Positions 26,064 through 33,419 of a stretch of 64,000 nucleotides of DNA are shown in pieces. A program made the position numbers and the translations under genes. This DNA is from Undibacterium sp049340185 (GTDB taxonomy: Bacteria; Pseudomonadota; Gammaproteobacteria; Burkholderiales; Burkholderiaceae_D), in contig NZ_JBMPPC010000005.1 of NCBI RefSeq assembly GCF_049340185.1, forward strand, positions 124,001 through 188,000. The letters are read 5' to 3'. Positions within the stretch are counted from its first letter, which is position 1. The number at the start of each line of letters is the position of its first letter. The notes under the pieces are model-generated. The model was given only the letters and a program-made list of their open reading frames with translations. It was not told the DNA's origin and did no database searches.

Positions 26064-26305
26064 AGCTCGTACGCAAAAAATCATTTCTGAAAACTGAATC
26101 CGCAATGCTGGTGCGCCTTCTGGCCTGAAATGCCTCTGAAAGCCGCACCCAACGTACGGATTCGAGACTAGACAATGCTAACAATCCTTTAATCGATATT
26201 TCATAGAAGCCCTTACTCCTGCCCCTCTGCTACTCCGGCCTTTCCTCTGTGTCTCCGTGTCTCTGTGTGTCTGTGGTGAGAGGTCTTGGTTTTGGCGTCG
26301 GTCCT
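26064..26305. repeat. MITE-like element, about 242 bp, decayed copy
   Basis: This is related to the element at 8249-8496 in opposite orientation. Its right end reads GAGAGGTCTTGGTTTTGGCG, the complement of the left interior of the first copy, and TTCATAGAAGC matches TTCTATGGAA there. Terminal repeats have decayed (GTACGCAAAAAA on the left, TTTTGGCGTCGGTCCT on the right). The inner right part is a CTCTGTGTCTCCGTGTCTC-like low-complexity stretch. It accounts for most of the gene-free interval 26016-26447 between corA and lapD. Confidence 0.6.
26096..26163. repeat. Hairpin module inside the decayed MITE-like element
   Basis: A 68-bp imperfect palindrome from GAATCCGCA to ACGGATTC, with inner arms GGTGCGCCTT and AAGCCGCACC. 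It has the same length and layout as the module at 8386-8453 and aligns to it on the same strand, even though the surrounding element is inverted. Confidence 0.6.
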
Positions 26306-26447
26306 ATCGATAGGATTTTTAATTTGAGGGTTTTTAGAACTTCCCGCATGGATTTTCGGAATTTCATGGCGGATGAATTCATTTACCCTAGTACCGTCGC
26401 AACATCGAGTTATTGCTTTGCTCCGGACGGAAATTAAACACACAAAA

Positions 26448-28355
26448 CTAGAGTAGCTTCACGCCTGACCCGGTTGCTCCGGTCAGCCCGAGCGTGGCGA
26501 GGGCATTGAACTCTTCTTCAGATACGACCGCTTCTGCAATGACCTGTGTGCCTATGCGGCTCATGATATTCGTCATGCCTTTGATGAACACTTGGTTGCT
26601 CTCGTTGCTATCGATACTGCGTATAAAACTGCCATCAATCTTGAGATAATCCAGTTTGATGTCATGGATTAAATTCATCTTGCTGAGCTGATGTCCTGCG
26701 TGTTTGAAACCGATCTTGCAACCAAATGGCCGCACCATTTGCTCAAAAATTTTGAAGGCGTCGAGTTGGGCGAACACGCCGTTCTCAGGTATCTCCAGCC
26801 ATAGGCGATGACAGAGATCGGTATAGGTTTCCATCAACCTGCGCAGCTCTTCCCTGAATCTCGCATCACGTATAGAAAAGGCCGATAGATTAATCGCCAG
26901 CCCCGGTAATTCAGGTTGCTGACCCAAGGTAACGAGGCCCAGCGAAACCGCACTGAGATCGAGTTGTGCGGATAAACCTAGTCGTTCTGCGATCGGGATA
27001 AAGCGGCCAGCCGCAAACCAGCTACCGTCAAACATCAGACGCAACGCGGTCTCTTGATGCAGCAAGCGGTGAGTGAAATCAGTGACAGGAAACACCGCGA
27101 GTTTGATGCGATTTTGCTGCAAAGCCTGCTGTATCAGATTAGTCCACTCGTCTTTGCTTTTTGGGGCCTGTGCAATGCCGAGTGGCACTGCGCGACGGGC
27201 ATCGCTTTGGCTACTCATTTCAGCGCTGGCAATCGCCGTATCGACTTGAGAGAGCAGGTCGCCTGCAGTCATGCCATAGTTAAATTCACCATAGCCGATA
27301 CAGGCTTTGCATGGATGATCGCCCGCTTGCTCTAGTGTGTATTTCACCAGGTCGAGCAGCGTTTTTGCTACGGGTTCTGCGTCGGCATGACGACACAAAA
27401 CAGCAAAGTCCGATCCGTTCAACCTAGCAGCGAAGCCTTCTTCTAATGCCAGAATATGTTGCTGCAAGGCCTGGCCGATATCTTTGAGCAGTGCATCCGT
27501 TTTTTCACGCCCCCATTGCTGATTCAGTTGAGCGAAATGTGTCAGATGGAGCATCACCAGCGTGCCGGTTGCGGCATTTTCTTCCTCGGTCATGACTTGT
27601 AGCTGCGCCATGAAATGCGTGCGGTTTGCCAGACCGGTGATCGCATCGGTATTCGCTTCGCGGCGCAAGTGGTCGAGTCTGGTGGCCTCTTCAGCGAACA
27701 TGGATTTTAATAAATTGACGGACGCATTCATCGCAACCGATAGTTGTTTTAACTCGGGTACCTGTGACTCGGGGGTCGTCACAAAGCGTCGCTCTGACAA
27801 GGCGTTTGCTTGTGCAATGACGGAATCTAATGGTTGCTTCAGACGGCGTAATACCCGTGTGCCCAGATAGCCGGAAATTAATCCAGCCAGACCAATCGCT
27901 CCCAGCATATTGCAGGTGGAGTCCCATAATGCCTGATACGCAAAACCACTTTGCGATACCAGAGAAATCGTACCGACTTGTTTCCAACCATCGCTGATTT
28001 GCGCTTGGCCCGGGATAGAGCGGATCGGGAACAGGCGAATAAACCACTGCGGTATTTGGGTTTTTTCAGCCGCAGTCACGCGCTCGACCATTTTTTTACC
28101 ATCAGGGTTAATGATGCTGATACTCTCGTAATGCCCGCGATCAAAGAGTGCCGCCACCATTAATTCGAGATCTACAGGATCGGCACTTTTCTGACTGATC
28201 GACAGGGCAAGAACGCTGGCATTATCGGCGTTTTTCATCCTGAGCTGTTCATTCAGATATGCTCGCGAACTGAGTGTCGACGCTAGCAAACTGCCTATCG
28301 ATGCGAGCAGCGTGCTGAGAATAATGGCAAGCCAGAGTTGGCGATACATAGACAT
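26448..28355 (-). CDS. lapD: LapD-like cyclic-di-GMP receptor (degenerate GGDEF-EAL)
   Basis: The 635-residue inner-membrane protein has TM1 (about 8-28), a periplasmic LapD/MoxY-type domain (about 30-145), TM2 (about 150-170), HAMP, then GGDEF and EAL domains that both look inactive. The GGDEF motif reads NGSDF (313-317), and the EAL signature reads ETALRL (435-440). LapD proteins bind c-di-GMP through the dead EAL domain and hold the protease LapG, preventing release of a surface adhesin. The lapG-like gene lies 12 nt upstream. No adhesin or type I exporter is in the window. Confidence 0.88.
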   Translation of the reverse strand: MSMYRQLWLAIILSTLLASIGSLLASTLSSRAYLNEQLRMKNADNASVLALSISQKSADPVDLELMVAALFDRGHYESISIINPDGKKMVERVTAAEKTQIPQWFIRLFPIRSIPGQAQISDGWKQVGTISLVSQSGFAYQALWDSTCNMLGAIGLAGLISGYLGTRVLRRLKQPLDSVIAQANALSERRFVTTPESQVPELKQLSVAMNASVNLLKSMFAEEATRLDHLRREANTDAITGLANRTHFMAQLQVMTEEENAATGTLVMLHLTHFAQLNQQWGREKTDALLKDIGQALQQHILALEEGFAARLNGSDFAVLCRHADAEPVAKTLLDLVKYTLEQAGDHPCKACIGYGEFNYGMTAGDLLSQVDTAIASAEMSSQSDARRAVPLGIAQAPKSKDEWTNLIQQALQQNRIKLAVFPVTDFTHRLLHQETALRLMFDGSWFAAGRFIPIAERLGLSAQLDLSAVSLGLVTLGQQPELPGLAINLSAFSIRDARFREELRRLMETYTDLCHRLWLEIPENGVFAQLDAFKIFEQMVRPFGCKIGFKHAGHQLSKMNLIHDIKLDYLKIDGSFIRSIDSNESNQVFIKGMTNIMSRIGTQVIAEAVVSEEEFNALATLGLTGATGSGVKLL

Positions 28356-28367
28356 AATGCGTTTCCT

Positions 28368-29069
28368 TTAAAAACCTTCGCGTCGTGCACGTTCTAACAA
28401 GTCCTGCCACCTCGATAGACGGCTGGTACCGCCGGCACCCGCTACGGCATTGGCCGCAGCACCGGAGAAAATTCCCTGACTATTGAAGCTGAATATCGGT
28501 GTTAAGTCTTTACGTTGTGATGCCGGATGAATCTCGGTATTTAAATTATCCAGTACCAGAGGCTCACCGTCCGTAGAGGGCGATGGGTAGTACGCCAGTA
28601 TCATATGCGCTTGCTGGGTACTGCCGCCAGTACCGTCGGTATTGTCAATCCGCGCTTTGACATAGATGAGGCGTAATTGATTATCCGGAACATTCATGCT
28701 GCGTAAAGTAAAGTATTTCGCAATGACGAAATCTTCACAATCGCCTTTACCCTTGGCCAGCGTTTCCATCGGCGTTGCCCAATAATCAGGAACGCCCCAG
28801 ACTTCCTGATCTTCTGCGTAGCTTATTTTTTGATTAAAAAAATCGTTGACGGTTTGAAGCTTGATGGTGATTGATGTGGTGGCATTCGCCTGCACTAATT
28901 TTTGCCACTCATTCAGTGCTTGCTGAGTACCGCCCAGCGCCCGGATACTGGCTTGTAAGCGCGGAAAGTCAAAGGCACTGACCGTCAGCAGCATGCATGA
29001 AGCTGACACACAGAATGCCAGCTTACTTAGCTTACTCAACACAGGCAATTGACGAGAGCGCGATGACAA
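28368..29069 (-). CDS. lapG: LapG-like periplasmic cysteine protease
   Basis: A 233-residue bacterial transglutaminase-like peptidase with the catalytic triad C111 (KGKGDCEDFVIA), H155 (QQAHMILAYY) and D174 (LVLDNL). A signal-like hydrophobic stretch spans about residues 16-33. LapG cleaves the N-terminus of large RTX adhesins to disperse biofilm and is held in check by LapD. The open frame begins with TTG at 29069; GTG at 29042 would give a more typical signal peptide, and neither has a strong ribosome site, so the start is uncertain. Confidence 0.88.
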   Translation of the reverse strand: MSSRSRQLPVLSKLSKLAFCVSASCMLLTVSAFDFPRLQASIRALGGTQQALNEWQKLVQANATTSITIKLQTVNDFFNQKISYAEDQEVWGVPDYWATPMETLAKGKGDCEDFVIAKYFTLRSMNVPDNQLRLIYVKARIDNTDGTGGSTQQAHMILAYYPSPSTDGEPLVLDNLNTEIHPASQRKDLTPIFSFNSQGIFSGAAANAVAGAGGTSRLSRWQDLLERARREGF

Positions 29070-29190
29070 ATTAAGTGTCCGTGGGTATCACATCAAGAGA
29101 CAAAAAAATGAGGACTGCACCAGGCTACTCTGTACTTTGTCTCGACGACGGCAGACAGGCTGAGCTGATGCAGCGTGGGCTACTGTAGCA

Positions 29191-30474
29191 TTAATTCAAT
29201 TGAGCAAAGGCGTGTCGGGCAGCGTCTATCGTTGCGGCAATGACGGCATCATCATGCTGGGCGGAGACAAATCCCGCTTCAAATGCAGAAGGAGCCAGAT
29301 AGACGCCGGCATCGAGCATGAGATGGAAGAAACGATTAAATTTTTCCTTGTCGCTTGCCATCACGCTTGCATAACTGTCCGGGATGGAGTTGGCAAAATA
29401 CAGACCAAACATGCCGCCTTGAGAATCGGCGCAAAACGAGATGTTGGCCTCTCTGGCGACAGCGCTCAAGCCTTCAACCAATTTCGTGGTTTGCGCCGAT
29501 AAATTTTCGTAGAAGCCAGGCTCTTGTACGAGCTTCAGTGTCGACATGCCTGCCGCTACAGCAACCGGGTTGCCGGACAAAGTGCCTGCCTGATAGACAC
29601 CACCTAAAGGCGCCATGTGCTGCATCAGTTCTGCGCGTCCGCCGAACGCTGCTACGGGCAAGCCGCCCCCGATCACTTTGCCCAGCGCAGTGATATCGGC
29701 CTGAATTCCGTACAAGGCTTGCGCGCCGCCAAGGCCGACTCGGAAGCCGCACATGACTTCATCAAAAATCAAGACACTACCGTAGTCCGTACACAAACGA
29801 CGCATTGTCTGAAGAAATTCTGGCGTCGCTTTGATCAGATTCATGTTGCCGGCAACGGGCTCGACAATCACGCAGGCAATGTCTTTGCCATAGGCTTTGA
29901 ACGCATCTTCCAGTTGTTGCGGGTTGTTATAGTCCAGCACCAATGTGTGTTTAGTGAAATCTTCCGGAACGCCTGCCGAGGTCGGATTGCCAAATGTGAG
30001 TAAACCACTGCCGGCCTTAACCAGAAGGGAGTCTGCATGACCGTGATAGCAGCCTTCGAATTTGATAATCTTGTCACGTTTGGTTGCCCCGCGCGCCAGT
30101 CGCAATGCGCTCATTGTTGCTTCCGTGCCGCTGGAGACCAGACGAACTTGTTCAATGGACGGAACCAGACGGCAGATTTCTTCTGCCATCAGAATTTCAC
30201 CTTCAGTTGGTGCACCAAAACTCAGGCCGCGCGTAGCGGCTTCTTGAACTGCTTTGACGACGACAGGGTGAGCGTGTCCGACAATTGCTGGTCCCCATGA
30301 GCCAATATAGTCGATATAGCGCTTGTCTTCTGCGTCCCAGAAATAAGGGCCTTCAGCACGGGTGATAAAGCGAGGTGTTCCGCCTACAGAGCGGAATGCG
30401 CGCACGGGTGAATTAACGCCGCCTGGTGTCGTTTTTTGTGCCCGGGAAAACAGGCTGTCGTTTTTATTTATCAT
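29191..30474 (-). CDS. hemL: Glutamate-1-semialdehyde 2,1-aminomutase
   Basis: The 427-residue PLP enzyme makes 5-aminolevulinate for heme by the C5 pathway. Motifs are GGVNSPVRAFRSVGGTPRFI at the N-terminus, RLVSSGTEATMSALRLARG, the PLP site LIFDEVMCGFRVG, and ALGKVIGGGLPVAAFGG with the Schiff-base Lys. The length matches the family. It lies on the same strand as thiD, with rubredoxin divergent, a conserved betaproteobacterial neighbourhood. Confidence 0.98.
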   Translation of the reverse strand: MINKNDSLFSRAQKTTPGGVNSPVRAFRSVGGTPRFITRAEGPYFWDAEDKRYIDYIGSWGPAIVGHAHPVVVKAVQEAATRGLSFGAPTEGEILMAEEICRLVPSIEQVRLVSSGTEATMSALRLARGATKRDKIIKFEGCYHGHADSLLVKAGSGLLTFGNPTSAGVPEDFTKHTLVLDYNNPQQLEDAFKAYGKDIACVIVEPVAGNMNLIKATPEFLQTMRRLCTDYGSVLIFDEVMCGFRVGLGGAQALYGIQADITALGKVIGGGLPVAAFGGRAELMQHMAPLGGVYQAGTLSGNPVAVAAGMSTLKLVQEPGFYENLSAQTTKLVEGLSAVAREANISFCADSQGGMFGLYFANSIPDSYASVMASDKEKFNRFFHLMLDAGVYLAPSAFEAGFVSAQHDDAVIAATIDAARHAFAQLN

Positions 30475-30577
30475 GGTGATGCAGTGTCAGGTAGGTAATG
30501 ATGAAAAGATCAAAAAAGAATGTGCATCCACGGAGACGGTTATGTCTTGCGATGCGTTAAAAACGAGAATCAGTCAA

Positions 30578-30607
30578 ATCAGGCTCAATAAAGTCAGACT
30601 CAATATT
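30578..30607. repeat. Degenerate 15-bp tandem repeat, two units, at the thiD stop
   Basis: AATCAGGCTCAATAA (30578-30592) is followed directly by AGTCAGACTCAATAT (30593-30607), 12 of 15 positions matching. The second unit overlaps the thiD stop codon (complement of TTA at 30606-30608). Confidence 0.65.
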
Positions 30608-31481
30608 ATTCTGGTTCTTTCGCCCAGAAATAACGATCAGGGATAAGCTTGCCCATACCCAGACGTTGTGCGTGACCAATTGCCGCGACGGTGAATTCTT
30701 GTGCTTCAAGTACCGCTTCCGGAATTTCTAGACCGTTGGCCAGCAGGGCAGCAATACTGGCGGATAAGGTGGTGCCGCCACCGGCATGTGAGCCGCTGAC
30801 TCTTTGCCAGTGATCGTTGCGCACCACGCCAGATTCGTCGAATAAAATATTAGCTACTTCTACGGTGCTGGTTGGCGTGCCTGTAACCAGAACGTATTCA
30901 CAACCAGATTCAATCAGGGTAGCCACATCTGCCAGCATTTCTTCTTCAGCGCTGGCAAGACTCTGGGCACCGGTTTCTCGCCAGGTCTCTGCCAGTCTGG
31001 ATAATTCAACGGCGGAGATCAGCAATAAGCTGGCTTGCGGAATGAGGAGCTCGCGGATGGCCAGCAACAGATCCTCTGCTTCCGGTACTTCCGGCATGCC
31101 GGAATTAAATGGATCCAGTATCAGCGGCATATCCGGATAATCGGAGACGATTTCGGCAATTGCGGTGACTGTTTCTACGCTCGCTATTTGTCCGACCTTG
31201 AACGCGACGACAGGCATATCTTCGAGGACGGTACGGGCTTGATCTGTGACCAGATCGGTTTCCATCGGATAGATGTCATCGATTTGTGAGGTGTCACCGA
31301 CAAGGATGGCAGTAATGACCGGCAGGCCGTGACAACCCATTGCGGCAAAAGAGGCCAGATCTGCCTGCACGCCGATTGCGGCAACCGGATCGGAGGCCCC
31401 AAAGGTCAAAATAAGTGGAGAAATTTGGTTTTGCACGTTTGGTAGATTAATATAGTCGACTTTGTAGAGGTTATTGCTCAA
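30606..31481 (-). CDS. thiD: ThiD-like kinase, divergent subfamily
   Basis: A 291-residue ribokinase-fold protein related to hydroxymethylpyrimidine/phosphomethylpyrimidine kinase of thiamine synthesis. The overall fold markers are present (VQADLASFAAMGCHG, KVGQI, VLVTGTP, GMGKLIPDRYFWA). Several ThiD hallmarks are altered. The N-terminal SDPSGGAG-like loop reads SDPVAAIG (30-37), the TPN motif is replaced by LISAVEL, and the GTGCTLS anion-hole loop with its catalytic Cys reads HAGGGTTLS (232-240). It may be a ThiD with altered chemistry or another substrate. It sits between hemL and divergent rubredoxin. Confidence 0.8.
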   Translation of the reverse strand: MSNNLYKVDYINLPNVQNQISPLILTFGASDPVAAIGVQADLASFAAMGCHGLPVITAILVGDTSQIDDIYPMETDLVTDQARTVLEDMPVVAFKVGQIASVETVTAIAEIVSDYPDMPLILDPFNSGMPEVPEAEDLLLAIRELLIPQASLLLISAVELSRLAETWRETGAQSLASAEEEMLADVATLIESGCEYVLVTGTPTSTVEVANILFDESGVVRNDHWQRVSGSHAGGGTTLSASIAALLANGLEIPEAVLEAQEFTVAAIGHAQRLGMGKLIPDRYFWAKEPE

Positions 31482-31599
31482 TATTCCGGCGGTGTTTTCA
31501 ATTCAGGCACCAATATCAGTGCTAAAAAGTGCATGCTTAAGACTAGCGGAAATGTTTTGCGACAATCTCGGTATTTTACTTGATTGAAGGGTTTTGGTC

Positions 31600-31794
31600 G
31601 TGAGTGATAAAGAATCAGCAACTACAGAATTGAAGTCATGGATGTGCCTGATTTGTGGTTGGGTCTATGATGAGCAGCAAGGTTTGCCAGATGAGGGTAT
31701 TGCGCCAGGAACTCGCTGGGAAGATGTGCCGATGAACTGGACTTGTCCAGAATGTGGCGCCCGCAAAGAAGATTTCGAGATGGTCGCATTCTGA
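31600..31794 (+). CDS. Rubredoxin
   Basis: A 64-residue rubredoxin with two iron-binding CxxCG motifs, CLICGW and CPECGA, and the conserved Trp/Tyr core WVYDEQQG, a single-electron carrier in the cytoplasm. The frame is also open from TTG at 31594, but the GAAGGG ribosome site at 31586-31591 is 8 nt from GTG at 31600 and only 2 nt from the TTG, so GTG is chosen. Confidence 0.95.
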   Translation: MSDKESATTELKSWMCLICGWVYDEQQGLPDEGIAPGTRWEDVPMNWTCPECGARKEDFEMVAF

Positions 31795-31940
31795 TTTGAT
31801 TGTTTAAAAAATAATTTTTAAAGTGGTTTGGTGTTGCGTGTTGTACTCGAATGTTTATTCTGGGAAAAAATCATCGCAAGTTTGTCATTTTTTGTTACAG
31901 TGTCAGATGATTTTAACCCCAGTATCTTAGAGATAATCTT

Positions 31941-32342
31941 ATGTCAACGTTGACAGGCAATGAAAGCTTGAAAATTATGGTGATCGACGACAGCAGCACG
32001 ATCCGTCGGTCAGCAGAGATTTTTTTGGGGCAGGTGGGTTACAAGGTGGTTTTGGCAGAAGATGGCTTTGATGCTTTAGCTAAAATTAACGACTCTCATC
32101 CTGATTTGATTTTTTGCGATATCTTGATGCCAAGGCTGGATGGGTATCAGACTTGCGCATTAATCAAAAAAAGTGCCAAATTTCGTGATACGCCAGTGAT
32201 CATGTTGTCTTCCAAAGACGGCTTATTTGATCGTGCGCGCGGTGCGATGGTAGGATCAGATGAATATCTGACTAAGCCTTTTACAAAAGACAGTTTGCTC
32301 AAAACGGTGCGTAATTACACATCCGGCACGCCATTCAAATGA
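31941..32342 (+). CDS. pilG: Twitching motility response regulator PilG
   Basis: A 133-residue stand-alone receiver domain: acidic pair in IDDSSTIRRSAE (about 15-26), phospho-acceptor Asp in LIFCDILMPRLDG (about 55-67), and Lys in YLTKPFTKD. In the Chp system PilG is phosphorylated by ChpA/PilL and promotes type IV pilus extension. It is the first gene of pilG-pilH-pilI-pilJ-chpA. I see no strong promoter in the 146 nt upstream; TTGTCA near 31880 is a possible -35. Confidence 0.95.
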   Translation: MSTLTGNESLKIMVIDDSSTIRRSAEIFLGQVGYKVVLAEDGFDALAKINDSHPDLIFCDILMPRLDGYQTCALIKKSAKFRDTPVIMLSSKDGLFDRARGAMVGSDEYLTKPFTKDSLLKTVRNYTSGTPFK

Positions 32343-32371
32343 TTTAACCGTATTAAATGTTGAGGTAAAAA

Positions 32372-32737
32372 ATGGCTATACAGAAAATTTTGGTAGTGGA
32401 TGACTCTCCGACCGAGCGTTATTTTTTAACGGATATCCTCGTTAAAAATGGTTTTTCAGTATCAACTGCTGAAAATGGCGAAGAGGCACTGACAAAAATC
32501 AAGGCCGATAAGCCACAATTGATTTTGATGGATGTGGTCATGCCTGGTCAGAATGGATTTCAGATCACACGTGCGATTGCCCGTGATCCTGAAACACAGG
32601 ATGTTCCTGTGATTATCTGTACCAGCAAGAACCAGGAGACTGACCGTATCTGGGGATTGCGTCAAGGTGCGCGTGACTACCTCGTCAAGCCAATTGACCC
32701 GCAGGAATTATTAGCAAAGATAGCCGCACTCGGCTGA
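32372..32737 (+). CDS. pilH: Twitching motility response regulator PilH
   Basis: A 121-residue receiver domain: VDDSPTERYFL near the N-terminus, phospho-acceptor Asp in LILMDVVMPGQNG, Thr in IICTSKNQ and Lys in YLVKPIDP. PilH is the second regulator of the Chp pathway, acting in pilus retraction or as a phosphate sink. A GAGG ribosome site precedes ATG at 32372; it follows pilG after 29 nt. Confidence 0.95.
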   Translation: MAIQKILVVDDSPTERYFLTDILVKNGFSVSTAENGEEALTKIKADKPQLILMDVVMPGQNGFQITRAIARDPETQDVPVIICTSKNQETDRIWGLRQGARDYLVKPIDPQELLAKIAALG

Positions 32738-32769
32738 TTGTTTTCGTTCGATAACCTTTCCGGACCATT

Positions 32770-33360
32770 ATGGACCAAACTTCTCGCGATAAACCAGCGA
32801 CAAGCCTAGACAGAACCAGACCAGATGCTGGTCTGCGCCGTACCCGTTTGCGGGAATTTCAGGCGCAGCTGGTTGAGCGTATGCAGGCAGCCCAAAGTGG
32901 CGCGCGCGTTAGCGCAAGTCAACTAGGCGTGATGATTGGACAGGTAAGGTATTTGCTTGATTTGCAGGAGTCCGGTGAGATCGTCTCTGCCGGTTCTATG
33001 ACTAGAGTCCCTCTGACCAAAGACTGGTATGTTGGCTTGTCAAACATACGGGGAAGTTTGACCAGCGTTGTCGACCTTGCTCGTTTTGAGGGGCGCGATG
33101 TGACTAATCTGGATCATAGCTGCCGTGTCGTTGCATTTGCCCCTAGCTTGGCATTTAACAGTGGCTTGCTCGTTACTCAGGTGTTGGGTTTGAGGAACGT
33201 AGCAGAAATGGAAGAGCAAGTGAATCCGGAAGGGGAAAACCAACCCGACCAGAAACCTTGGATCGTTAAGAAATATCGTGATCGTGATGCAAACATCTGG
33301 ACGCAGCTGAGTTTGGCTACGTTGGTGCAAGATCAGGATTTTTTACATATTGGTTTGTAA
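32770..33360 (+). CDS. pilI: CheW-like adaptor PilI
   Basis: A 196-residue CheW-domain protein with about 45 charged N-terminal residues, then the CheW fold (VGLSNIRGSLTSVVDLARF, LLVTQVLGLRNVAEME). It should couple the receptor PilJ to the kinase ChpA. The gene lies 32 nt after pilH and 59 nt before pilJ. Confidence 0.93.
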   Translation: MDQTSRDKPATSLDRTRPDAGLRRTRLREFQAQLVERMQAAQSGARVSASQLGVMIGQVRYLLDLQESGEIVSAGSMTRVPLTKDWYVGLSNIRGSLTSVVDLARFEGRDVTNLDHSCRVVAFAPSLAFNSGLLVTQVLGLRNVAEMEEQVNPEGENQPDQKPWIVKKYRDRDANIWTQLSLATLVQDQDFLHIGL

Positions 33361-33419
33361 TTCGTCAGTTGAATTATTACATTGGCTGACAGCTTCTCAA
33401 TCGTTTAGGAGACCTAGTA

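Noticed and set aside
26213..26437. Open frames on both strands inside the third inverted-repeat element
   Set aside because: They are produced by the low-complexity CTCTGTGTCTC-like stretch and are not preserved in the related element at 8249-8496.
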